A stretch of DNA of 64,000 bases from Halolamina salifodinae (GCF_017874235.1 NZ_JAGGLC010000007.1:61615-125614), one strand, 5' to 3'; positions 7,570-16,423 are shown, numbered from the stretch's first letter. Translations and numbers: made by a program. The notes: generated by a model from the sequence alone, not told the origin.

Positions 7570-9303
7570 CTACACGAACTTCCGGACGGTCATGTCCAGC
7601 GTGTCGAGGTCCAGAATCGGCGCGTAGCCGTAGTCGGGATCGATGTTGACGGATTTCTGGAAGTCGGTCTGCTCCTGCCAGCAGCCGGAGTTCACCGCGA
7701 GGACGTTGTGGTACTTCCCCCAGCCGAGTTTGTGGACGTGGCCGGTGTGGAACACGTCGGGCACCTCGTCGATGACGAGGTAGTCCTTCTCCTCGGGCGC
7801 GACGCGGGTGTGCCCACCGTACTGCGGGGCGACGTGGCGCTTCTTGAGGAGCTGGTACATCGCCTTGTGGGGGTGGTCGTAGCTGGCTTTCTCTTCGGGG
7901 AGTTCCGCGATCACCTCGTCCAGCGAGAAGCCGTGGTACATCAGCACCGAGACGCCCTCGACGGTGACCGTCGACGGATTCCCGGTAAACCGGGCGTCGT
8001 GGGCGCTCATGATGTCCCGGAGCTCCTCGGTAAAGGCCGGCTGGGGCTCGGCCAGTCGGACAGCATCGTGGTTCCCGGGGATCATCACGATCTCCATATC
8101 GCCGGGCACCTTCTTCAGCTCCTCCGCGAACGCCCGGTACTGGTCGTAGATGTCGACGATGTCCAGTTCCTCGTCCTGATCGGGGTAGACGCCGACGCCC
8201 TCGACCATGTCGCCGCCGATGAGGAGGTACTCGACGGCCTCGGCCTCGGGCGTGTGGAGCCACTCGGCGAACCGGTCCCACGCCTCCTGTGCGAACTCCT
8301 GTGAGCCGACGTGGACGTCCGAGATGAGGGCTGCCTGGACGTGCCGGTCGGCCGTGTTCGGCTTGTGGGTCCGGGGGACGTCGGGGAAGTGCAGCGAGTC
8401 GACGAACATGATCCCGCCGTCGTCGGCGAGGGTCCCCTGCACCGCCAGACACTCGTCCAGCAGCAGGTCGTCGACGAGGGGGGCAAAGGCCCGGTCCTTC
8501 ATGATCAGGCAGGGGAAGGTCCCCGTCGTGTCCTCCAGTTCGACGATCCAGTGACCCGAGGCGGTCGACCGGATGTCGTCGACGAGACCGATCATCTCGG
8601 CGTCGCTGCCGCCGGGCATCGACTGGATCGCTTCTGCGGGTCGGTGGTTCACCCGCCCGCGCAGGAGGCCGGCGAGGCGGTCGTAGCGGTCCTGGAAGGT
8701 CCCGACGAACTCCTCGTACTCGCCGGTCCCCGTACTCTGGCCGGTTACGTCGTTGCGGATCTCGGGCGCGGGTGGGGAGCGGGAGCCGACGGCGTCGGCA
8801 GTAGTGGACGACGGCGATGGTCGGCCGTCGTCGGCAGTAGTGGACGACGGCGATGAGTCCTCACCTCCAGACCCCTTCCCTTCGACTCCACTTCCCGACG
8901 CTGTCTGCTGACTTTTCGAAATTTCTGCTCCACTCGAAACGTCGGGATGGCCGCTCCCGTCCTCGCCGGCGAGCAGTTCGTCGGCGGGGGTCGGGTCGTC
9001 AGCGCCGCCCATGTCCGTCGGCGCCTTCTCGGCGATGTCGGCAGCCCCTTCGGCGGATTCGGGGTAGCTCGGTTCGTCAGGAGTCGCCTCGCTCTCGGGG
9101 GCGCGGTCGAGCAGGCCGCCGTCGATGGCCTCGCGGGCGTGCTCGCTCGTGACGACGAACGCGTCGCCCGCGGCGTCGGCGGCCGCTTCCGCGGCGAGTT
9201 CGGGGTCACCGGCGTTCGCGAGGAGGGTGACAGCCTCGCGTTCGGCGTTGTACCCCCGGCTCGTGAGTTCCTCCACGAGCCGTCGATGGGACTCCTGTGG
9301 CAC
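7570..9303 (-). CDS. polB: DNA polymerase D small subunit DP1 (exonuclease)
   Basis: Small subunit of the archaeal replicative polymerase PolD, carrying 3'-5' proofreading nuclease activity. The C-terminal half is a calcineurin-like phosphoesterase with metal motifs DVHVGS, GGDMVEG, GNHDAVR and HTGHVH. Before it is an OB-fold region. The first 60 residues form a helical domain that begins at a GTG codon (9303). Residues about 100-185 are a long acidic linker rich in S, T, D and G, containing a duplicated SPSSTTAD and a GRPSP motif. The partner DP2 is at 17148-20879 on the same strand; both lie within 21 kb of the probable origin. Haloarchaea name this gene polB or polD1. Confidence 0.96.
   Translation of the reverse strand: MPQESHRRLVEELTSRGYNAEREAVTLLANAGDPELAAEAAADAAGDAFVVTSEHAREAIDGGLLDRAPESEATPDEPSYPESAEGAADIAEKAPTDMGGADDPTPADELLAGEDGSGHPDVSSGAEISKSQQTASGSGVEGKGSGGEDSSPSSTTADDGRPSPSSTTADAVGSRSPPAPEIRNDVTGQSTGTGEYEEFVGTFQDRYDRLAGLLRGRVNHRPAEAIQSMPGGSDAEMIGLVDDIRSTASGHWIVELEDTTGTFPCLIMKDRAFAPLVDDLLLDECLAVQGTLADDGGIMFVDSLHFPDVPRTHKPNTADRHVQAALISDVHVGSQEFAQEAWDRFAEWLHTPEAEAVEYLLIGGDMVEGVGVYPDQDEELDIVDIYDQYRAFAEELKKVPGDMEIVMIPGNHDAVRLAEPQPAFTEELRDIMSAHDARFTGNPSTVTVEGVSVLMYHGFSLDEVIAELPEEKASYDHPHKAMYQLLKKRHVAPQYGGHTRVAPEEKDYLVIDEVPDVFHTGHVHKLGWGKYHNVLAVNSGCWQEQTDFQKSVNIDPDYGYAPILDLDTLDMTVRKFV
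8796..8855 (-). repeat. Direct repeat and palindrome in the DP1 linker
   Basis: A 24-bp segment (cggcagtagtgg acgacggcgatg) occurs at 8796-8819 and again at 8832-8855, a 36-bp period. Between and across them is a palindrome, gacgacgg...ccgtcgtc, around a loop cgatggtcgg. The minus strand encodes GRPSP here. A palindrome with the same loop but different stem bases occurs in the DP2 gene at 19046-19069. Confidence 0.85.
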
Positions 9304-9397
9304 GCCACTCTCTCAGCGAGGGCGGCGGAAAAGCATACCGACGCGGCGCCGTTCCGGGTCCGGCACGGCTAAGCGAGCGGCGGCCCCAGCCTCCCGC

Positions 9398-10126
9398 ATG
9401 ACCGATTTTCCCACGTTCGAGGTGATCCCCGCAGTCGACGTACAGGACGGCGAGGCGGTCCAGTTGGTCGCCGGCGAGCGCGACTCCGGGAAACGCTACG
9501 GCGACCCGGTCGCCGCCGCGGAGCGCTGGCTGGACGAGGGCGCGGAAACGCTCCACCTCGTGGACCTCGACGGCGCGTTCGAGGGCGAGCGAGAGAACGC
9601 CGACGCCATCGCGGCCATCGTTGACGCCACCGGCGAGGACATCGACGTGCAGGTCGGCGGCGGCATTCGGACGGTCGAGGACGCTACTTCGCTGCTCGAC
9701 GCGGGCGTCGACCGCGTGATTCTCGGGACAGCAGCCGTCGAGGAGCCCGAAATCGTCGAGCGGATCTCGGAGAGCCATCCCGAGAGTGTGATGGTGAGCC
9801 TCGACGCGAAGGAGGGCGAGGTCGTGGTCTCGGGCTGGACCGAGGGGACCGGACTCGACCCTGCGGAGGCCGCAGCGCGCTACGAGGAACTGGGCGCTGG
9901 GTCGATCCTGTTCACCAACGTCGACGTGGAGGGACAGCTTTCGGGGATCGACCGCGAGGCCGTCGAGCGGGTGGTCGACGCGGTGGAGATCCCGGTCGTG
10001 GCGAGCGGCGGCGTAACGGATCTGGACGACGTGGCGGCGCTGCGGGATGCTGGCGCGGCTGCGGTGGTCGTGGGGACGGCGCTGTACGAGGGTCGGTTCT
10101 CGCTTCGTGAAGCGATGGACGTCTGA
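9398..10126 (+). CDS. hisA: ProFAR isomerase (HisA), histidine biosynthesis
   Basis: Catalyses the Amadori rearrangement of ProFAR to PRFAR, the fourth step of histidine synthesis. The 242-residue TIM barrel shows the first catalytic Asp in IPAVDVQDG, the phosphate-binding VGGGIR segment, a second acid in SLDAKEG, and the second phosphate site ASGGVTD. ATG at 9398 (MTDFPTFEVIPAVD) is chosen because it aligns with the family; longer readings run through the DP1 start region. hisB lies 533 bp downstream in the same direction, separated by a long structured repeat rather than forming a compact operon. Confidence 0.96.
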   Translation: MTDFPTFEVIPAVDVQDGEAVQLVAGERDSGKRYGDPVAAAERWLDEGAETLHLVDLDGAFEGERENADAIAAIVDATGEDIDVQVGGGIRTVEDATSLLDAGVDRVILGTAAVEEPEIVERISESHPESVMVSLDAKEGEVVVSGWTEGTGLDPAEAAARYEELGAGSILFTNVDVEGQLSGIDREAVERVVDAVEIPVVASGGVTDLDDVAALRDAGAAAVVVGTALYEGRFSLREAMDV

Positions 10127-10150
10127 TACGGTTTTCCGGGTATTATGACG

Positions 10151-10570
10151 GCGACAGCAACAGCAGCTCTATCGTTGACAACTTGTGACCGCAGGGCGCC
10201 GGGGATGAATCCCGGTCACCAGAAATCGGAGATTTCTGGTTGGCAGCCGAGAATCTGCGATTCTCGGCGACGGCACAGCGCCGACTCCCCACCCCTCGCG
10301 GGTCGCTGACGCTCCCCGCTCGGTCTTCCGTGGCCTCCCTTCGATCGGCCACGCACCCTCCCCCCGCGCCGGCGACGATTCGCCGGCGCGAGGCGTCCAC
10401 CGCTCCGCTGCCGGCGGTGGCGCGCAACGTGAGCGTCGACGGACGCGAACGAGCGCGCGAGGGACGAGTGAGCGATAGCGAACGAGTCGGCTGGGGAGGC
10501 TGTGGCTGCGGTGCGTCGCGGTCGCAAGTGTCCTTGGGAACTCCGCGGTGCTGTTCGCGGTCGCTGTTGC
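10151..10570 (+). repeat. Long palindromic interspersed repeat, copy R1
   Basis: First of four long repeats. A left arm (10151-10180) leads to an inverted-repeat end acttgtgaccgc (10181-10192); the matching end gcggtcgcaagt is at 10518-10529, then a right arm to about 10570 (ggaactccgcgg...). The core holds hairpins cccggtc..., ccagaaatc/gatttctgg, gagaatc/gattctc and a long GC hairpin cgcgccggcg/cgccggcgcg, with constant linkers ttggcagcc, ggcgacggcac, cgaggcgtccaccg and ggctggggaggctgtgg. Frames through it are broken between copies, so it is treated as non-coding. It fills most of the hisA-hisB gap. It could be a MITE-like element or a structured RNA. Confidence 0.85.
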
Positions 10571-10659
10571 GACTCCAGCAGATGTTCCACTCCCAACAAC
10601 CCCCAATCATCCCCAAAACTTCCACAACCGCTTTGCTCCCCCGGCCCACTCACCCAAGT

Positions 10660-11247
10660 ATGACCGACCGTCGAGCGAGCGTCAGCCGCGAGACCGCCGA
10701 AACCGAAATCGACTGCACGCTCGTCGTCGACGGCGACGGCGAGTCGGCGGTCGACACGGGCATCGGCTTCCTCGACCACATGCTCGACTCCTTCGCCCGG
10801 CACGGCCTGTTCGACCTCGAACTGGCCTGCGACGGCGACCTCGCGGTCGACGACCACCACACCATCGAGGACGTGGGCATCGTCCTCGGGCAGGCGTTCG
10901 ACGAGGCACTGGGGGACCGTGCGGGCATCCGCCGGTTCGCCGACCGTCGGATCCCGATGGATGAGGCGCAGGCGGGCGTCGTCGTCGATCTGTCGGGCCG
11001 CCCCTACTTCCGGTTCGACGGGGAGTTCTCCCAGGAACGGATCGGGGAGTTCACCAGCGTGCTCGCGCGGCACTTCGCGCGCTCGCTGGGCCAGCACGCC
11101 GGCCTCACGCTGCACTGCGAAGTCGAGGGCGAGAACGCCCACCACGAGGTCGAGGCGCTGTTCAAGGGGTTCGCCCGCGCGCTCGACGACGCCACCCGCC
11201 TCGACGAGCGCCGGAGCGACACGCCGAGCACGAAAGGCAGCCTCTAG
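10660..11247 (+). CDS. hisB: Imidazoleglycerol-phosphate dehydratase
   Basis: Dehydrates imidazole glycerol phosphate in histidine biosynthesis. The 195-residue protein has the two metal-binding histidine clusters of the family: [13 protein letters not shown] with DDHHTIED in the first half, and the [11 protein letters not shown] / [12 protein letters not shown] pair in the second, which bind Mn. ATG at 10660 follows a weak TATA-like ctttgct about 30 bp upstream. Its stop codon overlaps that of the convergent zinc-finger gene within a single CTAG. Confidence 0.97.
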   Translation: MTDRRASVSRETAETEIDCTLVVDGDGESAVDTGIGFLDHMLDSFARHGLFDLELACDGDLAVDDHHTIEDVGIVLGQAFDEALGDRAGIRRFADRRIPMDEAQAGVVVDLSGRPYFRFDGEFSQERIGEFTSVLARHFARSLGQHAGLTLHCEVEGENAHHEVEALFKGFARALDDATRLDERRSDTPSTKGSL

Positions 11248-11873
11248 GGCTCCCGGATCTGCCCGTCCTCGGCGACGAGTCGGCCCTCCGCCTCCGCGCG
11301 GTCGAGCACCGCGTCGATCTCCTCGCGCTCCAGGTCGTAGGCGTTCGCGAGCATCGACTCCACCTCTCCCAGTTCGATGGGGAACGGCCGGTTCGAGAGC
11401 ATCCGCATCGCCCGACGGTACTGCGGCGGCGCGTCGTCGCCAGCGGCGGCCGGGGAGACCGTGTCGTCGGTCGTTCCGGCGTCGCTGGCGGCTCCGCCGT
11501 CGTTCGTGGGGCTCTCACTCCCGTTCCCACCCGAGTCCGCACTCGCGCCGGCACCGCCCGAATCCGCACTCGCGCCGGCACCGCCCGAGTTCGCACTCGC
11601 GCCTGCACCGCCCGAATCCATCGTGATCCCGTCCGTGGCCGAGTCCGTCGGCGTCGACGGCTGTTCCGCCGATGATCCGCCGGCGTCAGTCGACGCGTCG
11701 GTGCCCTGCTCGGCGCGTTCGATCAGTGGCTCCATCACGCGCAGGAGTTTCGTTTTGCAGTCCGGACAGAGCGCCACCGAGCGGTCGCCGCCGCCGAGGC
11801 GTGGCGGGACCACGGCGTACTCGCCCACGTCGTCGGGGCTGGCACAGAAGTAACACGACTGGAGGTCGGCCAT
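11244..11873 (-). CDS. Zinc-finger protein with repetitive Gly/Ser/Ala linker
   Basis: A 209-residue protein of unknown role. The N-terminal 45 residues (start [12 protein letters not shown]) carry CYFC and CPDC pairs, a four-cysteine zinc site. The C-terminal 60 residues (from about [13 protein letters not shown]) look like a small winged-helix domain. They are joined by about 95 residues of low complexity that contain three tandem SGGAGASA(N/D) units. ATG at 11873 is preferred to 12026 because the longer form would overlap the divergent neighbour. Similar zinc-finger plus helical proteins occur next to hisB in haloarchaea, but I do not assign a function. Confidence 0.8.
   Translation of the reverse strand: MADLQSCYFCASPDDVGEYAVVPPRLGGGDRSVALCPDCKTKLLRVMEPLIERAEQGTDASTDAGGSSAEQPSTPTDSATDGITMDSGGAGASANSGGAGASADSGGAGASADSGGNGSESPTNDGGAASDAGTTDDTVSPAAAGDDAPPQYRRAMRMLSNRPFPIELGEVESMLANAYDLEREEIDAVLDRAEAEGRLVAEDGQIREP
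11532..11617 (-). repeat. 27-bp tandem repeats in a linker
   Basis: About three 27-bp units, built round cactcgcgccggcaccgccc on the plus strand, encode the SGGAGASA(N/D) peptide repeats of the zinc-finger protein. The unit length is a multiple of three, so gain or loss of units keeps the frame. Confidence 0.85.
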
Positions 11874-12010
11874 GGTCTGCGGTCGCCCCGGGCGAGCAAA
11901 AAGCCCGCCCCCCGACTCGCTTGGCCGGTGCGTCCCCCGACGTGTCGCGGGCGCGCCGCCGGCCCGGCGCTTAAGTCCGCGCGCGGCCCAGTTCCCGTAC
12001 GAACCGCCCA

Positions 12011-12361
12011 ATGGACATCCAGCCAACCGAGACGACCGGCCGGACGATCAGCGTGAAACTGTTCCACCGGCACGGCGTCGACACCGAGCAGGCCGACTCC
12101 ATCGGCGACGCTATCGCGACCGTGAAGGACGCCTCTGACCTCGACGAGGCGAAGATCCTCCAGAACGACGAGGTGGTGTACGCCTCCGAGCGCAACGGCA
12201 CCATCGAGAACTGGGAGCGCGAGTGGGAACGCGAGAAGCGCCGGCTCTCCGCCGAGAAATCGACGTGGGACTGCCCGCACGGCACCGAGTTCTGCTACGC
12301 GGACGACCGCTGTATCGACTGCCAGATCGACCGCGCGGCCGGCCGGACCGACGGGCGATGA
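12011..12361 (+). CDS. Uncharacterised small protein with C-terminal cysteine cluster
   Basis: A 116-residue protein starting MDIQPTETTGRT. The first 70 residues form a compact alpha/beta unit with no motif I recognise; the C terminus has CPHGTEFCYADDRCIDCQ, four closely spaced cysteines that probably bind zinc. The start at 12011 lies 137 bp from the divergent zinc-finger gene. It precedes the ACT-domain regulator by 47 bp in the same direction. It looks like a conserved haloarchaeal protein; function unknown. Confidence 0.75.
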   Translation: MDIQPTETTGRTISVKLFHRHGVDTEQADSIGDAIATVKDASDLDEAKILQNDEVVYASERNGTIENWEREWEREKRRLSAEKSTWDCPHGTEFCYADDRCIDCQIDRAAGRTDGR

Positions 12362-12408
12362 GCCGCGAAGCGGGGGTTTAACCCCGATGACTGTCTCCTT
12401 CCGCTAAC

Positions 12409-12909
12409 GTGTTCGACGAGATCATGGAGAAGTTCGAGGGGTCGCCCTCCCAGCAGACGGTGGTGCGCCTGCTGCTCGAACGCGGCTTCTCGATCAACGA
12501 CGAGGGCCGGGTGGTCTCCGGCGGGATCGAAATCCCCGACACCCAGATCGCCCGCGAGATCGGCGTCGACCGCCGGGTCGTCGACTCCACCACCGAGGCG
12601 CTGCTGGAGGACGAGGAGCTACGGCGCATCTTCCAGAACATCTCGGCGGTGCCGAGCCTGATGGACCTCGCACCCGTCCTCGACTTCACCGTCGTCCGGG
12701 TCGAACCCACCGACGCCGACGCCGACGGCATCGTCGCCCGGGTCACGAGCCTCGTCGCCGACGAGGGCGTCTCGATCCGGCAGGTGCTCTCCGACGACCC
12801 GGAGTTCGCCGACGAGCCGACACTCTACATCGTCCTCGACACCGAGCCCTCGGGCGATCTCCTCAAGGCGATCCGGGACCTGCCCCACGTCCGCGCCGTG
12901 AGGTTCTGA
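12409..12909 (+). CDS. HTH- and ACT-domain regulator of amino-acid metabolism (COG2061-like)
   Basis: The 166-residue protein has an N-terminal helix-turn-helix region (about residues 12-75, QTVVRLLLERGFSI to DRRVVDSTTEALL) and a C-terminal ACT domain (about 88-166, DFTVVRVEPTDADADGIVARV), the ligand-binding fold that senses amino acids. That combination matches a predicted archaeal regulator of amino-acid biosynthesis. The start is GTG at 12409, 7 bp after a purine-poor stretch with no clear ribosome site. The stop TGA is followed at once by the ATG of the next gene, so the two are translated from one mRNA. The actual ligand is unknown. Confidence 0.85.
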   Translation: MFDEIMEKFEGSPSQQTVVRLLLERGFSINDEGRVVSGGIEIPDTQIAREIGVDRRVVDSTTEALLEDEELRRIFQNISAVPSLMDLAPVLDFTVVRVEPTDADADGIVARVTSLVADEGVSIRQVLSDDPEFADEPTLYIVLDTEPSGDLLKAIRDLPHVRAVRF

Positions 12910-13542
12910 ATGGCCGACCCGGAGCCGTTCCGCACCGTCGCCGGCCGCGGCGAGGCCCGTTTCGAGATCCGTGGCTCGGAGTTCATCGGCCACGTCGCCC
13001 GCGCCGACACCGTCGAGGCGGCGGAGGCGTTCGTCGAGGCCGTGGGCGAGGAGTACGATGACGCGACCCACAACGTCCCAGCGTATCGCGTTCCCGCGGG
13101 TGAGACCTCCCCGGACCGCGTGAACGAGGTCATGATCCGGGAGTACCAGAGCGACGACGGCGAGCCGACAGGCTCCTCGGGCAAGCCGGCGCTGAACGTC
13201 CTCCAGCAGCGCGAGATCCGGAACGTGGTCGCCGTCGTCACGCGCTACTACGGCGGCACGAACCTCGGCGTCGGCGGCCTCGCCCGTGCCTACTCCCGGG
13301 CCGTGAAGCAGGGCGTCGACGACGCCGGCGTCGAGGCGGTCCGGCCGCGCCACCGCTTCACCGTCACCGTCGACTACGACGACTCCGGCACCGTCCGGGG
13401 GATTCTCGACGGCGCGGACTGCGAGTTCGACGCCGAGTACGAGGCGGAGGTCGTGTTCGAGGTGTCGGCGCCCGTCACCGAGAGCGACGGCCTGCGGGAC
13501 CGCATCCAGTCGGCGACCAGCGGCCGCGCCCGCGTCGAGTAG
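12910..13542 (+). CDS. IMPACT / YigZ family protein (UPF0029)
   Basis: The 210-residue protein has the family signatures DGEPTGSSGKPAL and RYYGGTNLGVGGLARAYSRAV in an N-terminal ribosomal-S5-like fold, with an EF-G-like C-terminal domain (from about 135). YigZ/IMPACT proteins are linked to translation control, but the biochemical role in archaea is not known. Its start codon directly abuts the stop of the ACT-domain gene. Length is normal. Confidence 0.93.
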   Translation: MADPEPFRTVAGRGEARFEIRGSEFIGHVARADTVEAAEAFVEAVGEEYDDATHNVPAYRVPAGETSPDRVNEVMIREYQSDDGEPTGSSGKPALNVLQQREIRNVVAVVTRYYGGTNLGVGGLARAYSRAVKQGVDDAGVEAVRPRHRFTVTVDYDDSGTVRGILDGADCEFDAEYEAEVVFEVSAPVTESDGLRDRIQSATSGRARVE

Positions 13543-13598
13543 CTTCTTTCTGAGTACCGGGCACAACGGTTTTGCCGCGCTCCGCCGACACACTCTCC

Positions 13599-14771
13599 AT
13601 GGTCGAACAGACGGACGTTGCGGTCGTCGGCGGGGGGATCGTCGGCACGGCGACCGCGTTCCACCTCGCTGAACGGGGCGTCGAGACGCTGCTGATCGAC
13701 GACGGGCGCGAGGGCAGCGCGACGGCCGCGGGCGCGGGGATCATCTCCCCGCCCACGAGTAGCCGGCGTGCCGACGACGACTGGTTCGCGTTCGCCGTCG
13801 AGGCCGCCGCTCACTACCCGAAGCTGATCCGCCGACTCGAGGACCAGGGGATCGACGACCACAGCTATCTCGAGACGGATCTGCTCTCGGTCGCGCTCAC
13901 CGAGCAGGAGGCCCGGACGCTCGAAAACGACCGGGAGCGCGCCGAGCGCCGGGACGCGGACGTGGAAGCGATCTCCCCCGAGGCCGCCAAGGCGGCGTTC
14001 CCCGCACTGGCCGACGTGGAGAAGGCGCTGCGCTTCCCCGGGGCGGCCCGGGTCGACGGCGCAACGCTCACCTCGGGCATCCGGCGCGCGGCCAAGCGAT
14101 CCGGTCTCGCGACGCTCGACGGCGTCGTCGAGGAGATCGTCGTCGAGGACGGCGCCGTCGAGGGTGTCGCGGTCGACCCTACGGGGCGGACCTCCCGCCA
14201 GCAGCAACGAACCCCCGGCGAGACCGAGCGCATCGACGCGAATCAGGTGGTCGTCGCCGGCGGTGCGTGGTCCAGTGGGTTCGGCGAGGACCTCAACCTC
14301 TCACTGCCGGTCGGCCCCACGCGGGGTCAGATCGTCCATCTCGATGCGGGCGAGAGCGACGTGTTCGACGACACCGCGGACCTCCCTATCGTCGGCAGCG
14401 TCGCGGACAACTACATGGTCCCGTGGGACGACGACCGGATCGTCGTCGGCGCCACCCGGGAGGCGGACGCCGGCTTCGACGCCCGAACCACCGCTAGCGG
14501 CGTCCACGAGGTGCTGCACTCGGGGCTCCGACTCGCCCCCGGCCTGGACGACGCGACGCTCCACGAGGTTCGCGTGGGCCTGCGTCCGGGAAGTCCGGAC
14601 GGCCTCCCGATGCTGGGGCCTGTTCCGGACGTAGCGGGCGCCTACGTCGCCACGGGCCACGGCCCGACGGGGCTGACACTCGGCCCCTACTCGGGCGAGG
14701 TGATCGCCCAGTTGATCGAGGGGGAGGCGCCAGCGGTCGACCTCTCGGCGTTCGATCCGGCGCGGTTCTAA
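13599..14771 (+). CDS. FAD-dependent amino-acid oxidoreductase (DAO/DadA family)
   Basis: Flavoprotein of the D-amino-acid oxidase/glycine oxidase superfamily. The N terminus has the FAD Rossmann motif VGGGIVGTATAFHLAERG followed by the acidic residue that binds ribose, and the C terminus has RPGSPDGLPMLG and ATGHGPTGLTLGP, which close the FAD site. 390 residues, normal size. ATG at 13599 fits, with a TATA-like ttttgcc 28 bp upstream. Substrate unknown: sarcosine, glycine or D-amino-acid oxidation are all possible. Confidence 0.92.
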   Translation: MVEQTDVAVVGGGIVGTATAFHLAERGVETLLIDDGREGSATAAGAGIISPPTSSRRADDDWFAFAVEAAAHYPKLIRRLEDQGIDDHSYLETDLLSVALTEQEARTLENDRERAERRDADVEAISPEAAKAAFPALADVEKALRFPGAARVDGATLTSGIRRAAKRSGLATLDGVVEEIVVEDGAVEGVAVDPTGRTSRQQQRTPGETERIDANQVVVAGGAWSSGFGEDLNLSLPVGPTRGQIVHLDAGESDVFDDTADLPIVGSVADNYMVPWDDDRIVVGATREADAGFDARTTASGVHEVLHSGLRLAPGLDDATLHEVRVGLRPGSPDGLPMLGPVPDVAGAYVATGHGPTGLTLGPYSGEVIAQLIEGEAPAVDLSAFDPARF

Positions 14772-14829
14772 CGGCCGCGCGCCGGCGCGGAACAGGAAAC
14801 TTATCCGCCCCACCACCGCTACTCGGGGT

Positions 14830-16386
14830 ATGACCAGCGGCTCGCCGTCGAACGTCCTCTTCGTGGTGATGGACACCGTCCGGAAGGACCGTCTCGGCCC
14901 CTACGGCTACGACCGGGACACCACCCCCGGCCTCGACGGGTTCGCCGACGAAGCCACCGTCTTCGAGAACGCCGTCGCGCCCGCGCCGTGGACGCTCCCG
15001 GTCCACACCTCCATCTTCACCGGGATGTACCCCTCGCGCCACGGCGCCGACCAGGAGAACCCCTACCTCGAGGGGGCGACGACGCTCGCCCAGTCGCTCT
15101 CGGCCGACGGCACACGGACTGCCTGCTACTCCTCGAACGCCTGGATCACCCCCTACACCCATCTGACCGACGGCTTCGACGATCAGGACAACTTCTTCGA
15201 GGTGATGCCCGGCGACCTGCTCTCGGGTCCGCTCGCGCGCATGTGGCAGGTGCTCAACGACAACCCCCGACTCCGGAAACTGGCGGACATGATCGTCAGC
15301 GCCGGCAACACCGCTCACGAGTACCTCAGCTCCGGCGAGGGCGCCGACTCGAAGACGCCGCGCGTGATGGACCGGACGAAGCAGTTCATCGAAGAGTCCG
15401 AAGCCGACGGCGAGGACTGGTTCTCCTTCATCAACCTCATGGACGCCCACCTGCCGTACCACCCGCCAGAGGAGTTCCAGGAGGAGTTCGCGCCGGGCGT
15501 CGACTCCAGTGAGGTCTGCCAGAACTCCAAGGAGTTCAACAGCGGCGCCCGCGACATCGACGACGCGGAGTGGGACGACATCAAGTCGCTCTACGACGCC
15601 GAAATCGCCCACATCGACAGCCAACTCACCCGCCTGTTCGACTGGCTGAAGGAGACCGACCGCTGGGAGGATACCGCGGTCGTGGTCTGTGCGGACCACG
15701 GCGAACTCCACGGCGAGCACGACCTCTACGGCCACGAGTTCGGCCTCTACGACCCGATTGTCAACGTCCCGCTGCTGGTCAAGCACCCGTCCCTCGACGC
15801 CGAGCGCCGCGAGGACACCGTCGAACTGCTGGACCTCTACCACACCGTACTGGACACGTTCGACACCGACGCGACGCCGATGGCGGCCGACGAGGAGGCC
15901 GTTTCGCTCGACCCCATGCGCTCGCTGCTCTCGGAGTCCTACCGAGACTTCGACGAGGTAGACGACCCCGACCCGGCCCAGCAGGCCGCGCCGGACGGCG
16001 AGACGGGGTTCATCGAGTACTCCCGGCCGGTGGTCGAACTCAAGCAGTTAGAGGAGAAAGCCGCCGATGCGGGCATCGAACTCGACGAGGACTCGCGGTT
16101 CTACGCGCGGATGCGCGCGGCGCGCCGCGCGGACGCGAAGTACGTCCGCATCGACCGGATCGAGGACGAGGCGTATCGACTGGACGAGGACCCCGACGAG
16201 ACGGAGAACCTCGTCGGGGAGGGCGACGAGACGGTTGAGGAAGTCGAGTCCGAACTCGCGGTGTTCGAGTCCGAAATCGGCGGCGCGTGGACCAGCGCCG
16301 CGGCGAGTGAGGTGACTGACGAGGCCGTCGAGGAGATGGACGAGGAGATTCAGGATCGGCTGCAGGATCTCGGCTATATGGAGTAG
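14830..16386 (+). CDS. Sulfatase / alkaline-phosphatase superfamily hydrolase
   Basis: The 518-residue protein has the metal site MDTVRKDRLGPYG at the N terminus, the nucleophile region PAPWTLPVHTSIFTGMYPSRHG-like at about 55-77, and the second metal site CADHGELHGEHDLYGHE at about 285. Classical sulfatases use C/S-x-P-x-R; here the equivalent is T-L-P-V-H, with Thr as likely nucleophile and His replacing Arg, so a phosphodiesterase or phosphoglycerol-transferase type reaction is as likely as sulfate ester cleavage. No signal peptide is visible, so it is probably cytoplasmic. The ATG at 14830 begins MTSGSPSNVLFVVMD. Confidence 0.88.
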   Translation: MTSGSPSNVLFVVMDTVRKDRLGPYGYDRDTTPGLDGFADEATVFENAVAPAPWTLPVHTSIFTGMYPSRHGADQENPYLEGATTLAQSLSADGTRTACYSSNAWITPYTHLTDGFDDQDNFFEVMPGDLLSGPLARMWQVLNDNPRLRKLADMIVSAGNTAHEYLSSGEGADSKTPRVMDRTKQFIEESEADGEDWFSFINLMDAHLPYHPPEEFQEEFAPGVDSSEVCQNSKEFNSGARDIDDAEWDDIKSLYDAEIAHIDSQLTRLFDWLKETDRWEDTAVVVCADHGELHGEHDLYGHEFGLYDPIVNVPLLVKHPSLDAERREDTVELLDLYHTVLDTFDTDATPMAADEEAVSLDPMRSLLSESYRDFDEVDDPDPAQQAAPDGETGFIEYSRPVVELKQLEEKAADAGIELDEDSRFYARMRAARRADAKYVRIDRIEDEAYRLDEDPDETENLVGEGDETVEEVESELAVFESEIGGAWTSAAASEVTDEAVEEMDEEIQDRLQDLGYME

Positions 16387-16423
16387 TCGACGGTTCTTTT
16401 GTGGATCTGTGGCTATCTGTACG

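Noticed and set aside
10240..11247. Frames through repeat R1, and similar ones through R2-R4
   Set aside because: Frames differ between copies, are built of hairpins, and share only peptides dictated by repeat DNA.
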